Source: Ricinus communis
Lineage: Eukaryota > Streptophyta > Magnoliopsida > Malpighiales > Euphorbiaceae
Length of the DNA: 64,000 bases
Reading direction: 5' to 3'
Assembly (NCBI RefSeq): GCF_019578655.1
Contig: NC_063256.1
Location: 29,188,342-29,252,341 of the forward strand
Every line of letters begins with the position of its first letter. The stretch's first letter is position 1. A model generated the notes under the pieces. The model did not search any database, had not been told where the DNA came from, and saw only the letters and a list, made by a program, of their open reading frames with translations. This document shows positions 45,960-55,620 of the stretch, piece after piece. The position numbers were made by a program, and so were the translations under genes.

Positions 45960-46460
45960 GTTGGTTTTTGTTAAGTTTTATTTATGTTGAGTGAATGAGT
46001 TGAGGATTTATTGGTTTTGCAGGTGAGAAAGAGTGAGAAAGTGCTGAGAATCGCAACTTTTGCATTATCTGGAGATCAACACGGGCGTGTTCAAGACCGT
46101 GTTCATTAACACGGCCCGTGTTCTGATTGAAGAAAATCAAACTAAGCTGAACACGTTCACAGAAGCTAACACGGGCATTTATGCCCTGCCGTGTCCACAA
46201 CACGTTCCCGTGTCAAAGACCGTGTCCGTAACATGGGCGTGTTCTGAGAAGTGGTAAGTCAACACGTTTTTATTCGCTTAACACGGCCCGATATCCATAC
46301 CGTGTTCATGAACACGGCCCATGTTTTCGAACACGGGCGTGTTCCACACACTTGCCTATATATACCACTTCATTCAAAAAAATTTTGCTCTCCCCCATCT
46401 CTTACTCTCTCACATTTTATTTCTCATTTCGAAGGCTTTGGATATTGCATTTGTCAAGTA
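45960..46460 (+). promoter_or_regulatory. Internal promoter-like block with LTR-type palindromes and TATA box
   Basis: Between the gag-linker ORF and the ATHILA-type ORF lies a stretch with at least ten ACACGG / CCGTGTT words (46078-46345), as otherwise seen in LTR U3 regions. It is followed by CCTATATATACC (about 46352-46363) and a pyrimidine-rich CTCTCCCCCATCTC start-like region. A donor-like CAAGTAAGTACC follows at 46456. It looks like a U3/R copy inside the element. Promoter function is inferred, not shown. Confidence 0.5.
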
Positions 46461-47029
46461 AGTACCCTCCAACTTCATTTTTCATTATTTTATTTTGATA
46501 TTAGTTCGAATTTATATTTTCTTTGTGTTGGAATTTTGTGTTTCAATTTTTATTTTTTTATTTTTTTTTTATTTCCTTATTTTATTATTTGGTGTATGCA
46601 TTTACATTCATGTTTGTGCTTAATTTTCTTTTATTTTCTTTAATATAGTTTATATACTTAACTTGCTCATATTTTCCGTTTTTCTTTTCTACCATTATTT
46701 ATGGTTGTGATTAATTTCTTATTTTTCTCTTTATTATTATTGTTCGGCCGCTAAACAATAGGCTCGCCATAGATAGTCAACTCGTTTGTGTCTGTTTTAC
46801 ATTAGCATGTTGGTTTGCCTTGTGATGGATTATAGCGAAGTAAACTTCATATGGATGAATTGCAAATTTAATTGGTTAGCGTCGGTTGGCAGTGTTGTGG
46901 ATTAAATTTTCTTTACAGGACATTGAGCAGTTTAATTTTATCGAGTTAAATCATTTGGTTTATCCATTTTATGTCGTTATACGCTGAATTTTGTTGATCC
47001 TTAGTACTAAAAGTTTCCTTTCGGTACTA
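46461..47029 (+). other. AT-rich leader or intron-like sequence
   Basis: T-rich, with no ORF of interest. It begins with a GTAAGT and runs to the ATHILA-type ORF. A spliced leader is possible, but I cannot fix an acceptor. Confidence 0.35.
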
Positions 47030-48600
47030 TGTCCACCAGACGAGGATCATGAGTTTACAAGAGGAGGCGGACCGATGGTTCCTCTTCCTCTCGATTGTCG
47101 CTACCGCACCGACTAGTTCAGGCCAAATTAGACCACCGCAGCCATCGATTCCTACTTTTCCAAGGGCAGCCCACCTTTGAGCGGTAGATATCAATCGATG
47201 AGGCATAAAGATTTGGGAAAGGGGCGAGATAGATCGGCCAAGATCGGAGACCGTCGGACTTGCAATCACCGATATCTCGAGACACCCGCATTTCAACATT
47301 TCTTTGACATTGTTGAACCAACATATAGGGAGTTGACTGTGGAGTTTGCCAACACTTTCTTTCTACAAAACCGCCATGGGACTTCCAACAACCGGATGCG
47401 ATCGATTCGGACTAGCAAGGCAGACTTTCATGATGAGTGTACAGCAGTTTGGGGTACACTTAGGCTTGTGGATTGAGGAGGATGCACCGGAGAGGTTTAT
47501 AGTCGTATACACACCGCGTGTCATATCCGCAGATGTGGGCCGAGATTTCCGATGACACTGAGGGTTACAGTCACCCAAGGCGCCTAACTTGCCCGAGGGA
47601 TCATGCAGACTTGCATGCATTCGGCTAGGACCATCAACGGCAGGGAGATAGTGGTGGTGTAGTTACCCGGCCTGACTGTTTATACTTTACAAGATGCACT
47701 AAAGACCACCGACATGGGGTACTTATTGGCCGACGTTGCCTTCAGAATAACTCAAAGAAGGTATTTTTCCGTTTTGGGACTTACATTACTCGACCGGCTA
47801 GGAGCTTAGGAGTTTTGGAGGAAGCGATACCACATTTGAGAGAGCCGGGGGTGATGGAGACGTTGGGACTTCCCCGGATGGTTAGTATGGGGATGGTGAC
47901 TCATGCGGTCCGCTAGGACCGAGTATAGACCGAGGAATGCTCTCTTGGCGACTCGGAGAGGAGCGACCGCCCCACGAGCCCATGGTACACAGGATGTCCC
48001 ACTTTCTTCCCGATATCCCGAGTCTTCCTCCGCACTGCCTACTTCAGCCTCCTTCCGGGTCTTCTTGACTGTTTTAGGAGTCTCCCTAATTGAGTTTAGA
48101 GCTCGCAGCCAGAGTGCAGAGGTTGGCAGGAGGAGCGTAGCAGATTTCATTCGACAAGAGGCTTTTCAACAGGACCTTTTACAACACAGTCGAGTTTCGT
48201 GAGCCGGATGATGGCTCGGTTTGAGAGGCGAGGGCTATGCTTCAAGCCCTGATTGAAAGCAGGGAGGTAGGTTAGAGGCCTCTATGGCCAATGACATGTT
48301 CGATGATATTTTTGCTACAGACTTTGCACCGTCTACGAGCCGGGTTCCGAGCGAGCCATTTTGACATCCCTCTAGCGGATGATCCAACCGGCCCTCCCTC
48401 TCCAACCGAGCACCCTTCAACACAGTGACTGACGAGCCTCCTATTGACGCTCGCCTGTTGATCCACCACCGCATGTGACACTACTTTCGATCCTCGGAGA
48501 GCAACCACTCCTCCACCATGCATCACCAAATACTGATATATCTGGCCGATGCACCTCTTTTCACTCCCGGAGCCATAATCGTATGATAGTTTCTTTTTCC
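47030..48600 (+). pseudogene. ATHILA ORF-1-like extra ORF (broken)
   Basis: A likely start at 47029 (MSTRRGS) is soon stopped. Homologous blocks to 6790-7880 follow in several frames: PAFQHFFDIVEPTYRELTVE-FANTFFLQ, then FHDE, later KTTDMGYLLADVAFRITQRR-YFSVLGLTLLDRLGA. A Glu/Asp/Ala-rich C-terminus follows. This type of ORF lies downstream of pol in Athila elements; its role is unknown. Stops and frameshifts make it non-functional. Confidence 0.65.
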
Positions 48601-48644
48601 TTTTCATTTCATATATTTTGTACACCGAGGACGTTGTATCCTTC

Positions 48645-48657
48645 AAGTGTGGGGTGG
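48645..48657 (+). other. Internal polypurine-tract copy
   Basis: AAGTGTGGGGTGG, the same core as the terminal PPT at 50005-50014. It is immediately followed by TGATATCA at 48658, which is also the right-hand end of the whole insertion in inverted form. Confidence 0.75.
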
Positions 48658-49704
48658 TGATATCAATATATACTTACATTCATGTTCTATTATTTTGTAT
48701 ATGAAATTTAGATCCTTTTCTAGTGTATATATCGCATTTCATTTATTCCATCTCAGTTATTTGTTTATTCTTTGTGCAATTTTTTTTGTAAAATTTTGAA
48801 AATTTTTCACTTTGTTTCGATGCTCTTACTGTTGACTTGCTTTTGAAATCCTGTTTATGTCCATGTGATCGGGTAAAACCGATAGTGTTGAGTCTTGCGG
48901 AAGAATGTAAGATAATTAGTTTGAGTTTTGCACTAAGTTGCTTTGGTCTATTTAATTCTGTTTTGATGATTTTTATTTGGAACCTACTCAAAAAGCACAC
49001 TTATGAGAAATTGAGTCTAAATTGTAAGCATACACGTTATATGCTTTTATTTATTTCTTGTTGAGAGTGCCAATTACTGTTTTTACTTTTAGAACTTGCT
49101 CGGTAATGCTTATGAGGGCCACAAGGAGAGTTTAACACTTTGGTATGATAGAGGCACTTAGGTTTTTCATTCTAGCCAAATAGCCTTCATTCGTTTATTG
49201 ATTCTGTAGATAACCCTTTCTTTCACCATTTCTTTTATCATATTCTATTACCACTTAGTTTTATTCTGCTTTGGGTTATGATTTTGCACATGAGTTGTTT
49301 TTATTGGGAACTTTTGTCTTGGGAATAGCTTTAGAATCTTGTAGCAGCTTACTTCAATCCAAAAAGAAATTCACTCTATTATGTGAATGTTCTTCTCTTA
49401 TGAAAAGAAAAAAGAAAAAAAAAAGAATAAGAGGGAAAGGTGATGAAAAGAAAAAAAGTAAGTGAGCTAAACATTTTGACTTGATTCCTATTTCCCACCT
49501 TGGACTACTATCCATTGTTTACCCCTTGTGATCATTGTGACTTGTGTGCATGTCATATATTTCATTGCAGAACACCATAGGTTCAACTCTTACCAAATTT
49601 ACCTACCCCTACCTAATCCCCATTACAACCATTATAAAGACCTCTTGACATGGTTGTTGACTCTCCATAAGTGGTAGGAGTAGGATTTAAGAGCAAGCAT
49701 ATAG
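48658..49704 (+). repeat. Large inverted repeat, left arm
   Basis: About 1.04 kb of non-coding internal tail, from TGATATCAATATATAC to GAGCAAGCATATAG. It is repeated in inverse orientation at 50863-51898 with only scattered differences. Confidence 0.95.
49399..49461 (+). other. A/G-rich tract
   Basis: GAAAAGAAAAAAGAAAAAAA and following purine-only runs. A similar tract stands at 23936-23992 in the related element, so it is a family feature. Its inverted copy is near 51105-51160, slightly shorter. Confidence 0.7.
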
Positions 49705-49979
49705 TAAGTAAGGCAGTAGTTGATGCATTGAGCGATTAAACACTACCCTTTAAACACTTTGAGTGATTTAGAGTGAATCTGGTGAGGAGATGGTTCTGAA
49801 TAATTTCCTTGAGACAGTATTTTGTGAATTATTGGCATCTTGGTTGTGATACTTGAATTGATTGCTTCGTTTCTTTTTGTTTGACTTGTGCTTGTTAAGG
49901 ATATGTGCAGGAACTCTCTAGCTTGTTTGTCAGTTTAAGTATTGTTCCTTAGTGGTTTATTTTCCTTATTTTACTTTTG

Positions 49980-50019
49980 ATTGCTTGAGGACAAGCAATG
50001 AGCTAAGTGTGGGGTTATT
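49980..50019 (+). other. Hairpin plus terminal polypurine tract
   Basis: ATTGCTTGAGGACAAGCAAT (perfect 8-bp stem, AGGA loop), then AAGTGTGGGG and five bases before the LTR start TGATGTGCG at 50020. Confidence 0.85.
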
Positions 50020-50472
50020 TGATGTGCGTAAAATACACACATCTAAATGGGGTTTTTAAGATTGATTTTATGGACATTTGGATGTGAATTGGTCTCAACA
50101 CTCACCTTATACATATGGTTGTGTGCATTAGGTCCAAAAGAGGTCAAAGGATGAAAAGGAAAGAATTGGAGCATAATTGGACGCCAAAGTCAGCCAAACG
50201 AGCTAAGTACGAGCATGAGGAAGCTGAACATGGCCGTGTTGATCTCAACACTGGCCGTGTTCTCAACACGGTCACAAAACATGGGCCGTGTTACCAACAC
50301 GGTGACAAACACGGCCGTGTTGGACATCAAAGAAGAAGTAGATTTTAGGGAGCATGACCACAGAGAGTAACACGGCCAGGAACACCATCCCGTGTTGATA
50401 ACACGGCCGAAATTGAGAAACACGTGTTGGAAGCAGGGGGTATTAATTAAAAGAACGAAAAGAAGAGAAAAA
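50020..50472 (+). repeat. 3' LTR, truncated to its first 453 bp
   Basis: Matches 43030-43481 with a few substitutions and one small deletion near 50412. It ends in AGAAGAGAAAAA, where the captured gene sequence begins. Confidence 0.9.
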
Positions 50473-50862
50473 TTGAAAGGATAAAGAACATAAATGATAG
50501 CAAAAGTATATTTTGGATTAATTGGTTTTCAGAAAATATATTTATTACAAAATGATAACGTATCCTACTTAATGAATAATAATAATAATAATAATACACC
50601 AAGAAAATCATCTCATCTCCTATGCCTTACTTGAAAGAGTAGGGATGCTCTCATTCCCGAAGAAATTCTCCGGATCAACAGCTAGCCTTCACTTTCACCA
50701 ATCATCAAAGTTGCCATTGAAGTACTTGTACCCATAAATGCTACCTTCTTCAGAATGTTTTTACCGGGTGTCATGACACCAATGTCGAGATCCCTGTAAT
50801 TCAAGAATGCGCTTCTTAGGTTCTTGGACACAAATGGGGTCATGTAGCTGTACAGGTTCCTC
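50473..50862 (-). pseudogene. Captured 3' end of a berberine-bridge-enzyme-like (FAD-linked oxidase) gene
   Basis: On the minus strand it reads NLYSYMTPFVSKNLRSAFLN-YRDLDIGV and, after a one-base frameshift, SEEGSIYGYKYFNGNFDDW, a stop, then AVDPENFFGNESIPTLSSKA and a stop codon. These are hallmarks of the C-terminal BBE domain of secreted FAD-dependent oxidases. An AT-rich stretch follows, with an (AAT)n run (about 50576-50596), which fits a 3' UTR. There is no retroelement homology. Only the last 90 or so codons and the 3' UTR are present. It is antisense to the element. Its parent gene must lie elsewhere in the genome. Confidence 0.82.
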
Positions 50863-51898
50863 CTATATGCTTGCTCTTAAATCCTACTCCTACCACTTAT
50901 GGAGAGTCAACAACCATGTCAAGAGGTCTTTATAATGGTTGTAATGGGGATTAGGTAGGGGTAGGTAAATTTAGTAAGAGTTGAACCTATGGTGTTCTGC
51001 AATGAAATATATGACATGCACACAAGTCACAATGATCACAAGGGGTAAACAATGGATAGTAGTCCAAGGTGGGAAATAGGAATCAAGTCAAAATGTTTAG
51101 CTCACTTACTTTCTTTCTTTTCATCACCTTTCCCTCTTATTTTCTTTTTTTTTCATAAGAGAAGAACATTCACATAATAGAGTGAATTTCTTTTTGGATT
51201 GAAGTAAGCTGCTACAAGATTCTAAAGCTATTCCCAAGACAAAAGTTCCCAATAAAAACAACTCATGTGCAAAATCATAACCCAAAGCAGAATAAAACTA
51301 AGTGGTAATAGAATATGATAAAAGAAATGGTGAAAGAAAGGGTTATCTACAGAATCAATAAACGAATGAAGGCTATTTGGCTAGAATGAAAAACCTAAGT
51401 GCCTCTATCATACCAAAGTGTTAAACTCTCCTTGTGGCCCTCATAAGCATTACCGAGCAAGTTCTAAAAGTAAAAACAGTAATTGGCACTCTCAACAAGA
51501 AATAAATAAAAGCATATAACGTGTATGCTTACAATTTAGGCTCAATTTCTCACAAGTGTGCTTTTTGAGTAGGTTCCAAATAAAAATCATCAAAACAGAA
51601 TTAAATAGACCAAAGCAACTTAGTGTAAAACTCAAACTAATTATCTTACATTCTTCCGCAAGACTCAACACTATCGGTTTTACCCGATCACATGGACATA
51701 AACAGGATTTCAAAAGCAAGTCAACAGTAAGAGCATCGAAACAAAGTGAAAAATTTTCAAAATTTTACAAAAAAAATTGCACAAAGAATAAACAAATAAC
51801 TGAGATGGAATAAATGAAATGCGATATATACACTAGAAAAGGATCTAAATTTCATATACAAAATAATAGAACATGAAAGTAAGTATATATTGATATCA
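50863..51898 (-). repeat. Large inverted repeat, right arm and aberrant element end
   Basis: Inverted copy of 48658-49704, ending in TGATATCA at 51898 and followed by the target duplication AGAAC. The match to the left arm ends at CTATATGC (50863), where the captured gene starts. Confidence 0.95.
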
Positions 51899-53991
51899 AG
51901 AACATGCTAACTAGTCACAAAGACTAGCACAGAGATGGGAATCGCCACTCGGGTAATTCACTATGACACTTTTAGAGATGTTTCTTGATTCCATAAGGAA
52001 GCTTATGCCATAAATCTAGAGATGGATCCAGAAGCCAACTTCCTTATTTGTGTATCTCAATCTTTAATTTTATTATTTAACGGGCTATTCCCTAGAAACA
52101 AAGCAGTTTATATTTACAAGCAACAATTCAGCATGTGAGGTCTTCTTAAGTCTAACCCATTTTATTAAGCTCAACCCGCGTTTAAAGTTATTAGTCTTAA
52201 TTTACTAGTCAATTATGTATAAGGCCTACCTAGTCTAGCATAATTACAAATTATGCTTTGAGTTCTTAAACCTAAATGGCCTACCTTTTATGCGGAGGCC
52301 CAACTGAGTGATGTTAAATCTAATGTGGCCCAATTAATTCAATTAAAGTATGGAAAAACCCATTAAGTCTATATGGATATTAATTTAAGCCCATTTTTAG
52401 CATTCTTTAACCTAATAGACTACAATTTTCATGTTAAGGTCTAATTTTTAACCTAAAGTCTATATGTTCAGTTTTATTTAGGTAATCACACAATAGATAT
52501 TTGGCATCCATCAAACATAGACTAAAAATAAAGTGTAGAAAATTAAATCTAGCTATTATAACCCTCCTACAACTAAGAAATGGAAAGAAAAACACCTAAA
52601 ACTTAGTACAGTTCATAGATTTCACTAAGTACATCAGAAACTCAAAAAATGGAGTTTTTCTCGACTAATTCTTCAATCTTCTGAGTTTCTCACGTCCAAG
52701 AACTGAGTCCACATGCATAGAAAGTTAAAAGATCGATAATAACACAAGGAAAACAAAACAAAAAGTATAAATAATATTGAATAAAGCATAAACCTTAAGA
52801 AAATCATATAAACCCTAAAAATAATACTGACAGTAAATGAAAATAAAAGATTTCAAATCTAAATCATGGAAGCTTAAAAGATCTAATTTAATTGCAAAAA
52901 CATAGAGAAAACACATACCTAATATGCAACCTTAATCATTTGACTAAACATATCTAAAATCTAAGGGCAAACATATTAATAGATTCAAAACCCTATATGT
53001 TCTTATTATCAGGTTCAGTGCCCAACATGTTAATATTCAAATTCAATGCCCAACATGTTAATTCACAAGAAATCCTATTCCAATCATATAAAACACATAA
53101 AAAGCAATAAATAAAGAAAACTCTAATCATGTTTCTAAAATTATAAAGGAACACAGAACCAATTTGATGGGAAAGATGATGTTGATGGTGATGGATGTTG
53201 GGAACCCTCAGGTTGTCATCGTAGATGGTTGTTCTACGAGTCTTAAGAGACGATGAAGCGGTTGAACTGAAGAACAGATAGGAATCCAGCATTGTCATAG
53301 ACTTGAGAAAAGCTTTTGGCATTCAATGAATTACATTCCTAAACTTAGTTCTTTCTTAGTGGCCTATGACTGAAGTTATCAAAAGAAACTCTTTGTTTTA
53401 AAATGAACGTAAAGTAAACTGCTAATAATTGCTAAAGGGTTGATGATCATTAGTAACCCTAGAATTAGGTTATAACGATGTATATACAGAGTTAGGGTTT
53501 TGTAGTCCTAAAGAATAGAATGATAAGCTCTTATTTTAAAAGATTTTCTTAATATCAGTCAATAATATCCAATAACTCTTTAAAACTTAATGAAAATCTA
53601 TCAATTATTATTAAATACTCTCTAGAATCTTCTTTTTATAAATTTTTTAGCGTTTTAAAGTCAAAATACGCACAAAAACGGCATCGAATTTTAAAATTTA
53701 GCTAATCGGCACTATGTAGAGCCGATTAGCTCTAATGAGCAAAAATGTTTCAAAAATCTCGATAATTTGGTCCCTGAACTTAGAAAAATTGTTGTTTCAC
53801 CCCTTAAACTTAGTTTTTTCTGTCAACTGGGTCCAAATTGATTCTAGAAAAGTAATTTTAAGTCCTATTATTCTCAATCCTTACTTGAATTTTTCGTCAT
53901 CAATATCTCGAGACTCAAGAAGGCAATAACTTTCATCATCAGGTTTTCTGTAATTCACTTGACATTTAGATCCGAATTATGGATGTTGATA
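51899..53991 (-). repeat. Tat LTR4, right piece
   Basis: Continuation of 42952-43029 (AACATGCTAACTAGTCACAA, as at 31751). The coding-strand start is TATCAACATCC at 53991, preceded by a proper PPT on the coding strand (TGGGGGCAAC, 53992-54001). Palindromic motif TAGAGCCGATTAGCTCT at 53718. Together about 2.17 kb, a 3' LTR. Confidence 0.8.
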
Positions 53992-54339
53992 GTTGCCCCC
54001 AGTTTATCGAAATTTATAAGCCTGCATGCGATTAAATAAATTAAGAAAAATCACATATATCAAGGATATGGTAAAAGAATATCTTGATAATGAGCTATAG
54101 GAGCCATGCTTCGTAAGCTCAAATTTGATGAGAGAAAATTTCGTAAAATGTAATATCAATAGGTCAGGGACCCAAATTGCATTATTGCGTTCTTTAGGAC
54201 CGTGCACAGGCCGGAGACTAGTTTTTAGGGTTTTCTAACGTAAAATAACATTAAATTGATAATGTACTTACTTGTTTGGAGTCTTTGCGTGTGTGTGCAT
54301 CGTGTTTACATACTTTCATTTGCATTTCTACAAAGTGAT

Positions 54340-55620
54340 ATTGTATTGATCCGGTTCACTAGAAATTTCTACGATGCTCGCGAGTGGTTCGATGAGCTAC
54401 CAAGCTCGGTGTAGGCCAGGATCGACAACACTGGATTCTACTGATTCGTTGCTACACTTTCGTCAATCATATGGAGGATGGACCATACCTTGGTTTACAC
54501 GCTTCTTGAGAGGTGGATGGACACCACCCATACTTTCCATACCTCAGTAGTTGAGCTGACTCTTTCTTCGCTTTCCTTCATTGCCATCACAGGCATTGAC
54601 TTTACAAGTACACCTGTACCCTTCAATGATGCTATTCACGAATAGCGTATTGATGCCTGGGAGTGTTATATCATAGACTTACTTGGGTTTTTGCCAGCGT
54701 GCAAGAACACTAGATGTATAGCTTATTAGAGCATTCCGCTCTACTATAGGGGCTTCGATACTCGAAACGCTCGAGAGGTGGATCAAATGGCCTAGGCCTT
54801 CTTGATATATCTCCTTAGGAACACTATGTTTAATGATTCAGGGAACTCACTGAACTTCCACTACTTGGTCCCTTTATAGGATTTAGACCAGGTCTCCTCT
54901 TTCAATTGGGGATCTGCAACTCTTGCCTACTTGTACTACTAGATGGACATCACTGTTCATGGTAGCAAGAGGATATGTAGCTTCTGGCATGCGATTCATG
55001 TAAGTTTCGCTCTGATATCCTCATTTTCTACTTTTCTATGTTTGCATCATGACTACCGACTCTTATTTTATAGCTTTGGGCCTTAGAGATCGGCCTTCTA
55101 GTCGGCTCACAGCCTATCTACACATTGCAAGGTTTCCCTTACTTGAGTCACTAGGACTTAAGCTGGAGTGTCCCACTAGAGTTGGCATAGATCCATGTGC
55201 ACTGCATGTGGACCGGCTCTCTAACCTAGGATAAGGTAACAAAAAGTTCATTAGTTATATTTGTAATTTACACATGTTAGTTACTTACCTTTCCAATATG
55301 CAGATTCACAACAATTGGCTTGGGGAGCACTGTCATTGGGATCCCTACATGCTCTTTGCTGTTGACCTTAAGCATAGGAAGACTTTGCTGGCTAGAACTA
55401 GTTATTGGGCATGGTACCGGGGTGAAAGGATTTATGGCTGGGATTGGGGGCCTAACATATATTGAGTCCCTTTATCTCTACCCCTCTCTATGTTCTAGAC
55501 GGCTGATCTTACCGGTGAGGAGCTGGCAATGAATTTGGTGGGGTGTGATGAACTTGAGGATCTCACCATCTGGTTTCCCCAAGGACGAACTATGCCTTCT
55601 TTATCCATTAGCTGCTAGGG
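54340..55620 (+). pseudogene. Antisense extra ORF of Tat element, plant-mobile-domain-like, copy 2
   Basis: The exon from about 54345 reads SREWFDELPS-like words, then ERWMDTTHTFHTSVVELTLS and AITGIDFTSTPVPFNDAIHE. It is interrupted by TAG stops (for example SSV, stop, ARID). Introns have GT at 55000 / AG at 55073 and GT at 55236 / AG at 55302, at the same codons as in copy 3. The first exon seen in copies 1 and 3 is missing. The stretch 53992-54339 to the left is 3' UTR without a gene. Confidence 0.6.

Larger units (their letters stand above)
43030..51898 (+). mobile_element. Rearranged Athila-type element with host-gene capture and foldback end
   Basis: An 8869-bp insertion in LTR4 with a perfect target duplication AGAAC. 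Order: 5' LTR, primer site, gag-linker ORF, promoter-like block, ATHILA-type ORF, internal PPT, non-coding tail, hairpin and PPT, 453 bp of 3' LTR, a berberine-bridge-enzyme-like 3' end (antisense), and an inverted copy of its own 48658-49704. The left terminus is a normal TGATG; the right terminus is ...TGATATCA. The target duplication at these exact borders shows that the whole chimera entered as one unit. Confidence 0.88.

Noticed and set aside
46251..46643. 130-codon plus-strand ORF over the promoter-like block
   Set aside because: Runs over TATA box and T-rich sequence; composition (Phe/Leu/Ser) is that of T-rich non-coding DNA.
50473..50862. Functional berberine-bridge-enzyme-like gene
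   Set aside because: Only the C-terminal end is present, with a frameshift and an early stop, inside a retroelement.
48837..51719. A 75-codon ORF found on both strands (48837-49064 and 51492-51719)
   Set aside because: It is the two arms of the inverted repeat in non-coding tail sequence; no homology or codon signal.
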